DNA of 64,000 nt from Shimia gijangensis (GTDB taxonomy: Bacteria; Pseudomonadota; Alphaproteobacteria; Rhodobacterales; Rhodobacteraceae). The notes beneath the pieces were generated by a model. That model was given only the letters and a program-made list of their open reading frames with translations, searched no databases and was not told where the DNA came from. Position numbers and translations under genes: made by a program. Location: positions 1-64,000 of the forward strand of contig NZ_FQZQ01000010.1 in the NCBI RefSeq assembly GCF_900142085.1, in the 5' to 3' direction. Positions 24,924 to 32,616 of the stretch are shown here, one piece after another (the stretch's first letter is position 1; each line of letters begins with the position of its first letter).

Positions 24924-25574
24924 ATGGAACACGCCAAACCTTTGCCGTCATATCTGGTACAGCGTTACCAGGGGTGGAAAGCCACAACGTATGAACAGAA
25001 TCAGCCGTGGTATCGGCATCTTGGGGCGCAGGGACAGCATCCGCGCGCCATGATTATCTCGTGCTGTGACAGTCGCGTGCATGTGACTGCCATTTTTGGA
25101 GCAGATCAGGGCGAATTTTTTATTCACCGAAATATTGCGAATCTGGTGCCGCCGTTTGCCCCAGATGGCGATTATCACGGGACCAGTGCTGCTGTGGAAT
25201 ATGCGGTTGGTGCTTTGAAAGTGGCCCATTTGATTGTTTTGGGCCATTCACAATGCGGCGGTGTGCAGGGATGCATCGACATGTGCGAAGGTCAGGCTCC
25301 GCATCTTGAGGCCAAAGACAGCTTTGTCGGTCGGTGGATGAGCATGTTGAAACCCCGCTATGAAAAAGTGGCTGGCATCGAAAACGCCGAGGACAAGGCG
25401 CGCAGCTTTGAAAAACAAGCGGTTTTGGTGTCACTGGAAAACCTGCTGACATTCCCATTTGTCCAAGAGCGTGTCGAAGCCGGGGATCTAAGTCTGCATG
25501 GCCTGTGGCACAATATCGGCGAGGGCGGGCTGGAATGCTTTAACCCCGAAACCGAAGAGTTTGACCCACTCTGA
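24924..25574 (+). CDS. Beta-class carbonic anhydrase
   Basis: This zinc enzyme interconverts CO2 and bicarbonate. The ligands are visible as C47 and D49-S50-R51 in SCCDSRVH, and H108 with C111 in GHSQCGGV. At 216 aa it is typical. The ATG at 24924 follows AAGGAGAG; an in-frame TTG 18 bases earlier is inside that site. No signal peptide is present. A strong terminator follows, so it is monocistronic. Confidence 0.94.
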   Translation: MEHAKPLPSYLVQRYQGWKATTYEQNQPWYRHLGAQGQHPRAMIISCCDSRVHVTAIFGADQGEFFIHRNIANLVPPFAPDGDYHGTSAAVEYAVGALKVAHLIVLGHSQCGGVQGCIDMCEGQAPHLEAKDSFVGRWMSMLKPRYEKVAGIENAEDKARSFEKQAVLVSLENLLTFPFVQERVEAGDLSLHGLWHNIGEGGLECFNPETEEFDPL

Positions 25575-25592
25575 AACCGTGTTGTTTTCACA

Positions 25593-25634
25593 AAAGAAAA
25601 CGGTCCTGACCAAACTGGCCGGACCGTTTTCTTT
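25593..25634 (+). terminator. Rho-independent terminator after carbonic anhydrase
   Basis: A perfect 14-bp stem (AAAGAAAACGGTCC / GGACCGTTTTCTTT) closes a 14-nt loop. The arms start and end in A and T runs, so it may work in both directions and also serve the small minus-strand gene at 25678. Confidence 0.92.
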
Positions 25635-25677
25635 ACTAGGAAACAAACAACTTTGAGGTCGGAAATCCTGTCGTGTC

Positions 25678-25812
25678 TTAAAGGAACAGGTTTTCTTCGG
25701 ACTCTTCGCATACCAGCAGTGCACGAAGGCGGCGCTGACGGGCTTTGTCCAGAAGAGAGCCACCAGGTTGGCCAGCTGTTTCGATCCGGGGGGTGTAAAA
25801 TTCTTTGCGCAT
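25678..25812 (-). CDS. 44-residue basic small protein
   Basis: A short frame starts at ATG 25812, behind a strong AAGGAGA ribosome binding site seven bases upstream. It begins MRKEFYTPRIETAGQPGGSL and continues with an arginine-rich helix (LLDKARQRRLRALLVCEESEENLFL). The ribosome binding site, codon use and position just before a bidirectional terminator support a real gene. I recognise no family. Confidence 0.6.
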   Translation of the reverse strand: MRKEFYTPRIETAGQPGGSLLDKARQRRLRALLVCEESEENLFL

Positions 25813-26286
25813 GGTTCAGTCTCCTTAGCGTTTTGCCCACTGTGTTGATGAATTCAGTATGGAGGTGAACTGTGGCCAAATTCGTGCAGAATGCGTCCGA
25901 AATGGGGCTTTAGACCCATCGGATTGGAAACAGTCTGTGCTGTTTTTGGCAACATTTTCATATGGTTAACGCGTTCGTAAACCTTGACCTCTCTTGTGAC
26001 AAGGAAATTGGGCAATAGTTTTCGCTGTTTGGGGAAACACTGTGTTTGAGGTGTCAGAAATGGGGCAGCTCGGACTGGCTTTGGGCCCAAGGAGCAAAAA
26101 AATGAATGTGTGATTAACCCACCGGTAACCAAGATTTTGCGACGGTGTCCAAATGAAAAGACAAAATGTGCATTTGAAATTGTCTGACCCGATGCGCGGG
26201 CCGCTGAAATGCTCGCGCTTGAGGTTGACATAACTGTTGGGCAGTTGGTGCCTGCGGGGCTCGCCATCGAAACCCCGCAGAAATAA
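25813..26286. other. Gene-free stretch with one strong hairpin
   Basis: About 470 bases without a supported gene. The clearest element is a stem CTGCGGGG / CCCCGCAG (26252-26259 with 26273-26280), 26 bases downstream of a TTGACA. It is not followed by a T run on either strand. A small RNA is possible but unproven. Very short frames at 26151-26286 were not accepted. Confidence 0.35.
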
Positions 26287-26322
26287 TTAGGGCGCCACAT
26301 CCCAATGACGTGGCGCCCCTAA
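26287..26322 (-). terminator. Terminator-like hairpin after asd
   Basis: A stem of TTAGGGCGCCAC and GTGGCGCCCCTAA with an 11-nt loop lies 19 bases past the asd stop. The T tract on the minus strand is short (TAATTATTT). Confidence 0.65.
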
Positions 26323-26340
26323 ATTTAGTGCCGTCTTATC

Positions 26341-27363
26341 TTAGCCCTTTTTCAGAACTTCCCGACCCAGCGTTTCAGCAATCTGTACGGCGTTCAACGC
26401 AGCACCCTTGCGCAGGTTGTCGCTGACGCACCACAGGTTGATACCATTGTCGATGGTCGAATCCTGACGGATGCGGCTGATGAAGGTGGCATAGTCACCC
26501 ACACATTCCGCAGGCGAGACATAGCCACCATCTTCGCGCTTATCGATCACCATGACGCCCGGTGCTTCGCGCAGGATGTCGCGGGCTTCGTCTTCGTCGA
26601 GGAAATCTTCAAACTCGATGTTGATCGCTTCTGAGTGGCCAACAAAGACCGGCACACGTACGCAGGTCGCGGTGACCTTGATCGACGTGTCGACGATCTT
26701 TTTGGTCTCAGCGACCATCTTCCATTCTTCTTTGGTCGATCCGTCTTCCATGAAAACGTCGATGTGCGGAATGACGTTAAAGGCGATCTGTTTGGTGAAT
26801 TTCTTAGGCGGCTTGTCGTCGGTCGGGTTGTAGATAGACTTGGTCTGATCCCACAACTCGTCGATACCTTCTTTGCCAGCCCCGGACACAGACTGATAGG
26901 TCGACACCACGACGCGCTTGATCTTGGCGCGGTCATGCAGCGGCTTCAGCGCCACAACCATCTGTGCAGTTGAGCAGTTGGGGTTGGCGATGATGTTCTT
27001 CTTAGAATAGCCGTGCACAGCGTCAGCGTTCACTTCCGGAACGATCAGCGGCACGTCAGGGTCATAGCGGTAAAGCGACGAGTTATCGATCACCACACAG
27101 CCTGCAGCCGCAGACTTGGGCGCATAGACTTTGGTGGCGTCTGATCCCACGGCGAACAACGCCATGTCCCAGCCGGTGAAATCAAAGGTATCAAGATCCT
27201 GCGTCTTCAGGGTCTTGTCGCCAAAGCTAACTTCTGTTCCCAAGCTACGGCGGCTTGCAAGAACGGCGATCTCATCGATCGGGAACTGGCGCTCGTCCAG
27301 AATGTTTAGCATTTCGCGGCCCACGTTACCTGTGGCTCCAACGACAACGACACGATAACCCAT
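26341..27363 (-). CDS. asd: Aspartate-semialdehyde dehydrogenase
   Basis: This enzyme reduces aspartyl phosphate to aspartate semialdehyde with NADPH, the branch point to lysine/DAP, threonine and methionine. The Rossmann motif GATGNVG is at residues 9-15, and the catalytic cysteine C130 lies in NPNCSTAQMV. At 340 aa it is full length. The start at 27363 (MGYRVVVVGATGNVG) is fixed by homology, with GGAGACC-like sequence upstream. An open frame continues 58 codons upstream but shows no family resemblance. It is monocistronic. Confidence 0.96.
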   Translation of the reverse strand: MGYRVVVVGATGNVGREMLNILDERQFPIDEIAVLASRRSLGTEVSFGDKTLKTQDLDTFDFTGWDMALFAVGSDATKVYAPKSAAAGCVVIDNSSLYRYDPDVPLIVPEVNADAVHGYSKKNIIANPNCSTAQMVVALKPLHDRAKIKRVVVSTYQSVSGAGKEGIDELWDQTKSIYNPTDDKPPKKFTKQIAFNVIPHIDVFMEDGSTKEEWKMVAETKKIVDTSIKVTATCVRVPVFVGHSEAINIEFEDFLDEDEARDILREAPGVMVIDKREDGGYVSPAECVGDYATFISRIRQDSTIDNGINLWCVSDNLRKGAALNAVQIAETLGREVLKKG

Positions 27364-27484
27364 GATAGGTCTCCAATGTTTCAGACGCGTCCTATTAGCG
27401 CCGATTCCCATAAGACAAAAGGGGCTGGACCCGGTTTTTCTTGAAGTGGGACATTTCGAAGTGCGATGGTCGCCCGTATTGGGC

Positions 27485-28498
27485 TCAGGTTTGGCCCAAC
27501 AAGTGCCGGTACAACGCCACCAGCGCGTCCGCTTCACGCTCTAACCCAAACTCGGCCTGAACACGTGTGCGCCCGGCCGTCCCCATCGCAGGCAGGTCTC
27601 GCGCCAGCATTGTCCTGATCGATGCCGCCAAAGCACCACCGTCGTCCTTGGGGACAATCTCACCGCAATCCTGACTGACAAAGTCGCGAAACGCACCGAC
27701 ATCGGTGGCCACCACGGGTACAGCGCAGGACAGGGCCTCAAGCGGCGTGAGGCCAAACCCTTCCAGCAATGAAGGGGCCACATATAAAGACAGTGCATTA
27801 TAGGCCCGTGGCATCTCGGTCAGCGGCAGCTCGTCCTTGAAAAGGATGCGATCCGTCAGGTCCGCGGTCGCAATGCGTTGTTTCAACTCTTCTGCATAGG
27901 CCGCATTGTCCGGCGTGATGCGACCCATGATAATGGCGGTATAGTCTGGATGATCCGGCAACAGCTCACACATCGCGTCGACAAAATGATGGGCCCCCTT
28001 CATGTGGCGCACCCGGCCAAAACAGCCGATCAGTTTTTGATCGCCGGTTCCAAAGATATCCGACGGTGCCGGGGCAAACACTTCGGTATTCACGCCATGC
28101 GGGATCAAAACAGGTGTGCCGGGCATCACAGTGGCATTCACGGGCGTGGTGGCGACAATGGCGTCCATCTTTGACGTCATCCAATTGGTCAGCCCCCCGC
28201 GTTTGCGCGGTGATGAGGACGTGAACACCAGTTTCAACCGCATCAGGCCCAGACTGCGCAATAAAATACCCAAGAGCATCTCGTTGTTGCGCCTTGCGTG
28301 CCAGACCCGCAGACGGCGCTTCAGAAACGGCAGCTTCCATAGTGGGGTGAACGGCAAGCCATCTGGCAAGGCGACGCCTGTGGCCGTGATTCCAACCTTG
28401 CGCGCCTGCAATGGGACCAGCGAGATCACAGTGGCCGTCACGCCAGACAATCGGCGGTTCAGGTTGGGCGCAATCACATCAATGTCGTCGTTGGGCAT
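27485..28498 (-). CDS. Group 1 (GT4-type) glycosyltransferase
   Basis: This 337-residue GT-B glycosyltransferase has the GT4 nucleotide-sugar motif E246-G-F-G-L-T-P-L-E254 (E-x7-E) and IPHGVN and GCFGRVRHMKG segments at the hinge. Such enzymes build LPS core or surface polysaccharide. The donor and acceptor cannot be told. It begins seven bases after the MFS gene on the same strand, so the two are probably co-transcribed. Confidence 0.85.
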   Translation of the reverse strand: MPNDDIDVIAPNLNRRLSGVTATVISLVPLQARKVGITATGVALPDGLPFTPLWKLPFLKRRLRVWHARRNNEMLLGILLRSLGLMRLKLVFTSSSPRKRGGLTNWMTSKMDAIVATTPVNATVMPGTPVLIPHGVNTEVFAPAPSDIFGTGDQKLIGCFGRVRHMKGAHHFVDAMCELLPDHPDYTAIIMGRITPDNAAYAEELKQRIATADLTDRILFKDELPLTEMPRAYNALSLYVAPSLLEGFGLTPLEALSCAVPVVATDVGAFRDFVSQDCGEIVPKDDGGALAASIRTMLARDLPAMGTAGRTRVQAEFGLEREADALVALYRHLLGQT

Positions 28499-28505
28499 GG
28501 TCGCC

Positions 28506-29678
28506 TCAGTCCGTTCTGTCCTGACTGAATAGATAGATCAGAACCCCGAGCAGCGAAAGCACACCAAAAAAGGCAAACAGCGTTTGATAGGCCAAAATCG
28601 GCGAGGTTTCGGCCATTTGTCCGTGCAATTTTCCTGACACCGATTGCATCACGCCGACGCCACCAATTCCAAACAGGTTCAACAACGTCACGCCACGCCC
28701 TGTCAGATGCGGTGGGATAAAGCTGCGGGCATGTGCGATGATCACAGGGAAAGACGCGCCACAAAACCCGATCAAGGCCATAATCGCGATCGACAAAACC
28801 ACGCCTGTGCTGATCCACACGGCCAGCGCAAAGCATGCCAATCCGACCAATGTATTGCCCATGACCACAACCCATTTGCGCGTCCCAAATATCCGATCCG
28901 CAGGGCCATAAGACAATGTCCCGGCAATCATGGCGACGCCCATCATCAACGATGCCGTGCCGATGCCCGAGGTTGACACATCAAACACATCACTCAGGTA
29001 AGGGCCAATCCAAAGACCCCGGATACCCGCAGCCGGGATGTAGTTTACAAACATCAGCGGGAACATGAGCCACAGAGCGGGCATTTTCAAAAGGTCCAGA
29101 ACCGAACCCTTTTCCGTGGTTTCCGCTTTGGGAGGGTCTTTGACCATGAGCCCAAGACCAACGGCTGTTGCCGCGCTAAAAATTGCCAGAGCCACAAGGG
29201 TCATGCGCCAGCCGATCACTTCAGCCGCCCAGGCCGTTGGATAGGACGCCACAAGGTTGCCCACAGATCCGACCCCAAGCATCAAGGCCGCCAGGGTCGC
29301 AAATTTCGCCGCAGGATAGCTGCGCGCAAAGATGTAATAGCTGGCCATCAACACGGGCGAACAGCCGATGCCGATCAACCCCATTGCCAGGGTGATATGA
29401 GCAGGGGTCGTTGCATAGGAAAACAACAAGGCCCCACCGCCTCCACCAATGAATAGCAAAACAGACGATGTCAGGCGCGGGCCAATTCGGTCCAACGCTG
29501 CCCCCACAGGGATTTGCATCGCTGCGAACACCAGAAACCAGACACCGGATGCGAACGCCAGGTCTTCGGACGTGGCCCCGATGTCGCTGTCCAACACTTT
29601 GGTCAGAACCGCCAGAAAGGCGCGGAAAAACTGGCTCAGCACATAGGCAAAGCAAAGCAGGATCAAATCAGGGCGCAT
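28506..29678 (-). CDS. Major facilitator superfamily transporter
   Basis: This 390-residue protein has about twelve hydrophobic segments and begins MRPDLILLCFAYVLSQFFRAFLAVL. An MFS loop pattern is seen near GAALDRIGPRLTSS after the second segment. The start at 29678 has GGAGAC upstream; an ATG 24 bases earlier has a poorer ribosome binding site. The substrate is unknown. It precedes the glycosyltransferase by seven bases. Confidence 0.82.
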   Translation of the reverse strand: MRPDLILLCFAYVLSQFFRAFLAVLTKVLDSDIGATSEDLAFASGVWFLVFAAMQIPVGAALDRIGPRLTSSVLLFIGGGGGALLFSYATTPAHITLAMGLIGIGCSPVLMASYYIFARSYPAAKFATLAALMLGVGSVGNLVASYPTAWAAEVIGWRMTLVALAIFSAATAVGLGLMVKDPPKAETTEKGSVLDLLKMPALWLMFPLMFVNYIPAAGIRGLWIGPYLSDVFDVSTSGIGTASLMMGVAMIAGTLSYGPADRIFGTRKWVVVMGNTLVGLACFALAVWISTGVVLSIAIMALIGFCGASFPVIIAHARSFIPPHLTGRGVTLLNLFGIGGVGVMQSVSGKLHGQMAETSPILAYQTLFAFFGVLSLLGVLIYLFSQDRTD

Positions 29679-29766
29679 GCGTGTCTCCTCGTCAGGTGAC
29701 ATGATCCGACGGACCTCAGAAACGCAAGTACAATACGGTTGTTCCTTGGGCGTTTTGGGGTGCTGA

Positions 29767-31179
29767 TCAGGTCAAAGTCCCTGCGATTTCGCGGGTCACA
29801 TCAAACGCCAGCAATACATCCTCTTGCGTGGCGTTGACCTGCCCCGCCTGAAACCGGATCACCAGCTGATCGTTGGTCCGGGTTTGTGTGATGTAAATGC
29901 GGCCGTCATCATTCACCGCATCCACCAGACGTTGGTTCAACCCATCAAGATCACTGTGTCCGCCGGGGGCATATCGAAACGTAAATAGCGACAGAACCGG
30001 GGCGGTGACAATTTCATAATCCTGCTCGGCGGCAAACAGATCGTGCAGGTCTTTGGCCCATGCAACATGATTGCGGATCATCTCTTGCAGGCCCTCAACA
30101 CCATAGACGCGCAGCACAAACCAGATTTTCAGCGCCCGGAACCGCCGCCCCAAAGGCACGGACCATTCCGAATAATTGATAATGCCATCGTGGCCATGGG
30201 TCTTAAGGTATTCCGGCTTGATGGCCAGCGTGCGCACCAGATCGTCTGGGTTCTTTACAAAATGCGCCGAACAATCGAACTGCATGCCCAGCCATTTATG
30301 CGGGTTGAACACCACGGAATCCGCTTTGTCGACGCCTTCCCACAGGTGGCGAAACTCGGGACAGATCATTGCCGCCCCGGCCCATGCTGCATCGACATGG
30401 ACATAAAGGTCGTATTTTGCCGCGATGTCGCAGACCGCCGAGATATCATCACAGCCCCCTGTCCCCGTGCCTCCCACACAAGCCACAATGCCCGCAGGTT
30501 TCAGACCTTTGGCAATGTCTTCCTTAATGGCGGCTTCCAACGCTTCGGGCTGCATCGCGCGCAAAGGTCCATGAGTGGGAATGCGGCGCAGGTTCTTTTG
30601 GCCAATGCCGGAAATCCAGATCGCCCGATCTACCGAGGTATGCACTTCGTTTGAACAATAGATGCGCAGAGTGTCCAGGCCGCTCAGACCTTCTTCATTA
30701 CCAGCCCATCCCAGCGCCCTTTCGCGCATCGTCAATACGGCCGCCAAGGTGGCGGTTGACGCACTGTCCTGAATGACGCCCTCAAAGTGGTCTGCCAGCC
30801 CCAAAGACCCGCGCAGCCATTGCAGCATACGGGTTTCCATCTCGGTGGCTGCGGGTGAGGTCTGCCACAACATGCATTGCGGCGCGATCACCGTGGCCAG
30901 ATAGTCCGCCAGCATCGAAGGTGGCGTGGCGTTGGCCGGGAAATAAGCAAAGAACCGGGGGTGTTGCCAATGGGTGATGCCGGGCATCACAACCTTCTCA
31001 AAATCGGCAAACACGGTTTCCATGTCATCGCCACTTTGGGGGGCTGCGACGGGCAACTGGTTCAGGATATCCCCCGGTGCCACCTGTGCCCGTACCGGAC
31101 GGTCGCGTAGGGTTTCGTGATATCCGCGTGCCCAATCCGAAATACGCGCACCCCATTTCGCAAATTCATCCCAGTCCAT
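29767..31179 (-). CDS. PLP-dependent group II decarboxylase, aromatic-amino-acid type
   Basis: This 470-residue enzyme resembles aromatic L-amino-acid decarboxylases. The PLP aspartate lies in HVDAAW (D263), and the Schiff-base lysine K295 in NPHKWLGMQFD. The N-terminal HPRFFAYFPANATPPSML motif is typical of DDC-like enzymes. It would turn phenylalanine, tyrosine or tryptophan into the amine, a possible source of arylacetates for the catabolic genes downstream, though this is inferred. The start at 31179 has GGGAGGG upstream. It is divergent from a HpaR-like MarR gene across two palindromes. Confidence 0.85.
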   Translation of the reverse strand: MDWDEFAKWGARISDWARGYHETLRDRPVRAQVAPGDILNQLPVAAPQSGDDMETVFADFEKVVMPGITHWQHPRFFAYFPANATPPSMLADYLATVIAPQCMLWQTSPAATEMETRMLQWLRGSLGLADHFEGVIQDSASTATLAAVLTMRERALGWAGNEEGLSGLDTLRIYCSNEVHTSVDRAIWISGIGQKNLRRIPTHGPLRAMQPEALEAAIKEDIAKGLKPAGIVACVGGTGTGGCDDISAVCDIAAKYDLYVHVDAAWAGAAMICPEFRHLWEGVDKADSVVFNPHKWLGMQFDCSAHFVKNPDDLVRTLAIKPEYLKTHGHDGIINYSEWSVPLGRRFRALKIWFVLRVYGVEGLQEMIRNHVAWAKDLHDLFAAEQDYEIVTAPVLSLFTFRYAPGGHSDLDGLNQRLVDAVNDDGRIYITQTRTNDQLVIRFQAGQVNATQEDVLLAFDVTREIAGTLT

Positions 31180-31201
31180 AAAACCCTCCCAAAGCATTTG
31201 A

Positions 31202-31228
31202 TTAACACGTTAACAAAGTGCGACTTTG
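31202..31228. promoter_or_regulatory. Two adjacent palindromes between the decarboxylase and the MarR gene
   Basis: TTAAC-AC-GTTAA (31202-31213) abuts CAAAGT-GCG-ACTTTG (31214-31228), both with perfect arms. They lie in the 101-base divergent region, close to the decarboxylase start. They are the obvious candidate operators for the MarR-family regulator encoded at 31281. Confidence 0.6.
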
Positions 31229-31280
31229 TAGACAAGCCAGTGATATTGCCCTTTTGCCGATCAAAGTGCATGAATGGACT

Positions 31281-31721
31281 ATGGCGTCAAAGATCAAAAA
31301 CCCGTCCACCACAAAATCCCTTCCAATTGCTCTGTTGCGGGCACGTGAACGCGTGATGTGGCCGATCCGGGACATGCTGGCCAATGCCGGTGTCACCGAA
31401 CAACAATGGCGCGTGTTGCGCGTGCTGGACGAAGAAGGTCCGATGGACCCGACATCTATCGCCGAGCGGGCCGTTCTGCTTTTGCCCAGTCTGACGCGCA
31501 TTCTGCACAAGCTTGAGAGCAAAGGGTTGATTACCCGCAAACGCGACACCACAGATCGTCGCCGTCAGATCATCACGGCCACCGCCGAAGGCCGCGGTAT
31601 CATTGCGGCCAACATGGACACCAGCCGCAGCATCCTGAGCAAGCTGCGCGAAGATCTGGGTGAAGAGCGTCATGATCAGTTGATAGCGCTTTTGGTCGAC
31701 CTGACCGAACTCGAAGACTGA
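31281..31721 (+). CDS. hpaR: HpaR-like MarR-family regulator
   Basis: This 146-residue winged-helix repressor resembles HpaR of homoprotocatechuate operons (LPIALLRARERVMWPIRDML, TEQQWRVLRVLDEEGPMDP, LLPSLTRILHKLESKGLITRKRDTTDRRRQIITAT). MarR proteins of this branch release DNA on binding aromatic acids. The start at 31281 is chosen by homology; its ribosome binding site is weak. No hpa genes are in the window, so its target is more likely the divergent decarboxylase and its own promoter. Confidence 0.8.
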   Translation: MASKIKNPSTTKSLPIALLRARERVMWPIRDMLANAGVTEQQWRVLRVLDEEGPMDPTSIAERAVLLLPSLTRILHKLESKGLITRKRDTTDRRRQIITATAEGRGIIAANMDTSRSILSKLREDLGEERHDQLIALLVDLTELED

Positions 31722-31734
31722 CTTCACGCCCCTT

Positions 31735-32538
31735 TTAGGCGCTTAAACTGTCCAGACCTGGCAATCCCAGACGATCAAGGGCATCCATCACCTTGTGTCG
31801 GCAGGCCGTGCCACGCCAACCTTCGGGAAAAAACGCATCGGGCAGGTCCGGATGGCTGAATAGCGCGCGGCGCCAGACATGCACAATGATCGTGCGCAAT
31901 GTTGCCACCTCTAACGGGGTCGGGGTCGGGGCGTTTTCCAGGATCTGTGCAAACCGATCCAACGCTTGTTCCAGATCCTCATAGGCTTTGACCGATTGTG
32001 GCGGGGAAATCTGTTGCTTCAGCCATCTGGGCAAAACCCCCAAATCGCCACTGATTGTCAGGCAATCGTCCCGCTTGGGCGCAACCTCAGGCCCCAGATA
32101 GACCCCCTGAGCCACCGAGACATACCCCTCGCGGCGCATTATCCGGGCCTGTTCATCGCGTTCTGATTTGCGCAAAGGTTCGGGAATGCACAGATGCCAG
32201 ACGTCAGGATAGATCACATCACGGGTGTAAATCCTTGGGCTGGCCGCCTCACTTTGAACAAGGCCGCTTTGGGTCAGGTGGTAAAAGCTAGACCGCCCGG
32301 ACTTTTCGCTGGCGATCCAGCCGTCGTTGCGCAAACGATGCAGCGCGACGCGCACCGCCTCGGGTTTGATCGCCATCGGCTCGGTGATGCGGGACAACTG
32401 ACTGCCGCTGATCCGGTCGCCGGGCGCGCGGGCAAGATCGCCAAACAAGGATACGATGATCGACCACACCCGTTGATTGCGGTTGTAGGTCAGGGTCTGA
32501 ATACTGTCTTCGAACCAGGAATTTGTGTCACTTGCCAT
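31735..32538 (-). CDS. paaX: PaaX phenylacetate operon repressor
   Basis: This 267-residue protein matches PaaX: an N-terminal winged helix (QRVWSIIVSLFGDLAR, SGSQLSRITEPMAIKPEAVRVALHRLRNDGWI) and the C-terminal PaaX domains. PaaX binds phenylacetyl-CoA and leaves its operators. It follows paaZ on the same strand with a strong hairpin between, so it may be read through at a lower level. A TetR-type paa regulator is also encoded nearby, so two repressors may act. Confidence 0.92.
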   Translation of the reverse strand: MASDTNSWFEDSIQTLTYNRNQRVWSIIVSLFGDLARAPGDRISGSQLSRITEPMAIKPEAVRVALHRLRNDGWIASEKSGRSSFYHLTQSGLVQSEAASPRIYTRDVIYPDVWHLCIPEPLRKSERDEQARIMRREGYVSVAQGVYLGPEVAPKRDDCLTISGDLGVLPRWLKQQISPPQSVKAYEDLEQALDRFAQILENAPTPTPLEVATLRTIIVHVWRRALFSHPDLPDAFFPEGWRGTACRHKVMDALDRLGLPGLDSLSA

Positions 32539-32576
32539 GTCCGTTCAATACTGTGACAGGGCGGGATTGACCATCC

Positions 32577-32603
32577 CACCGGCCCCAATTGTCAGGGCCG
32601 GTG
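32577..32603 (-). terminator. Strong inverted repeat between paaZ and paaX
   Basis: CACCGGCCC and GGGCCGGTG pair over nine bases around a 9-nt loop, 14 bases past the paaZ stop. No T run follows on the minus strand, so it may be an RNA-stabilising or attenuating hairpin rather than a full terminator. Confidence 0.5.
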
Positions 32604-32616
32604 ATGCGTCGTTGCT

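Noticed and set aside
26221-26286. Short plus-strand frame ending LAIETPQK
   Set aside because: It is only about 25 codons from any ATG, has no ribosome binding site, and lies on the hairpin at 26252-26280.
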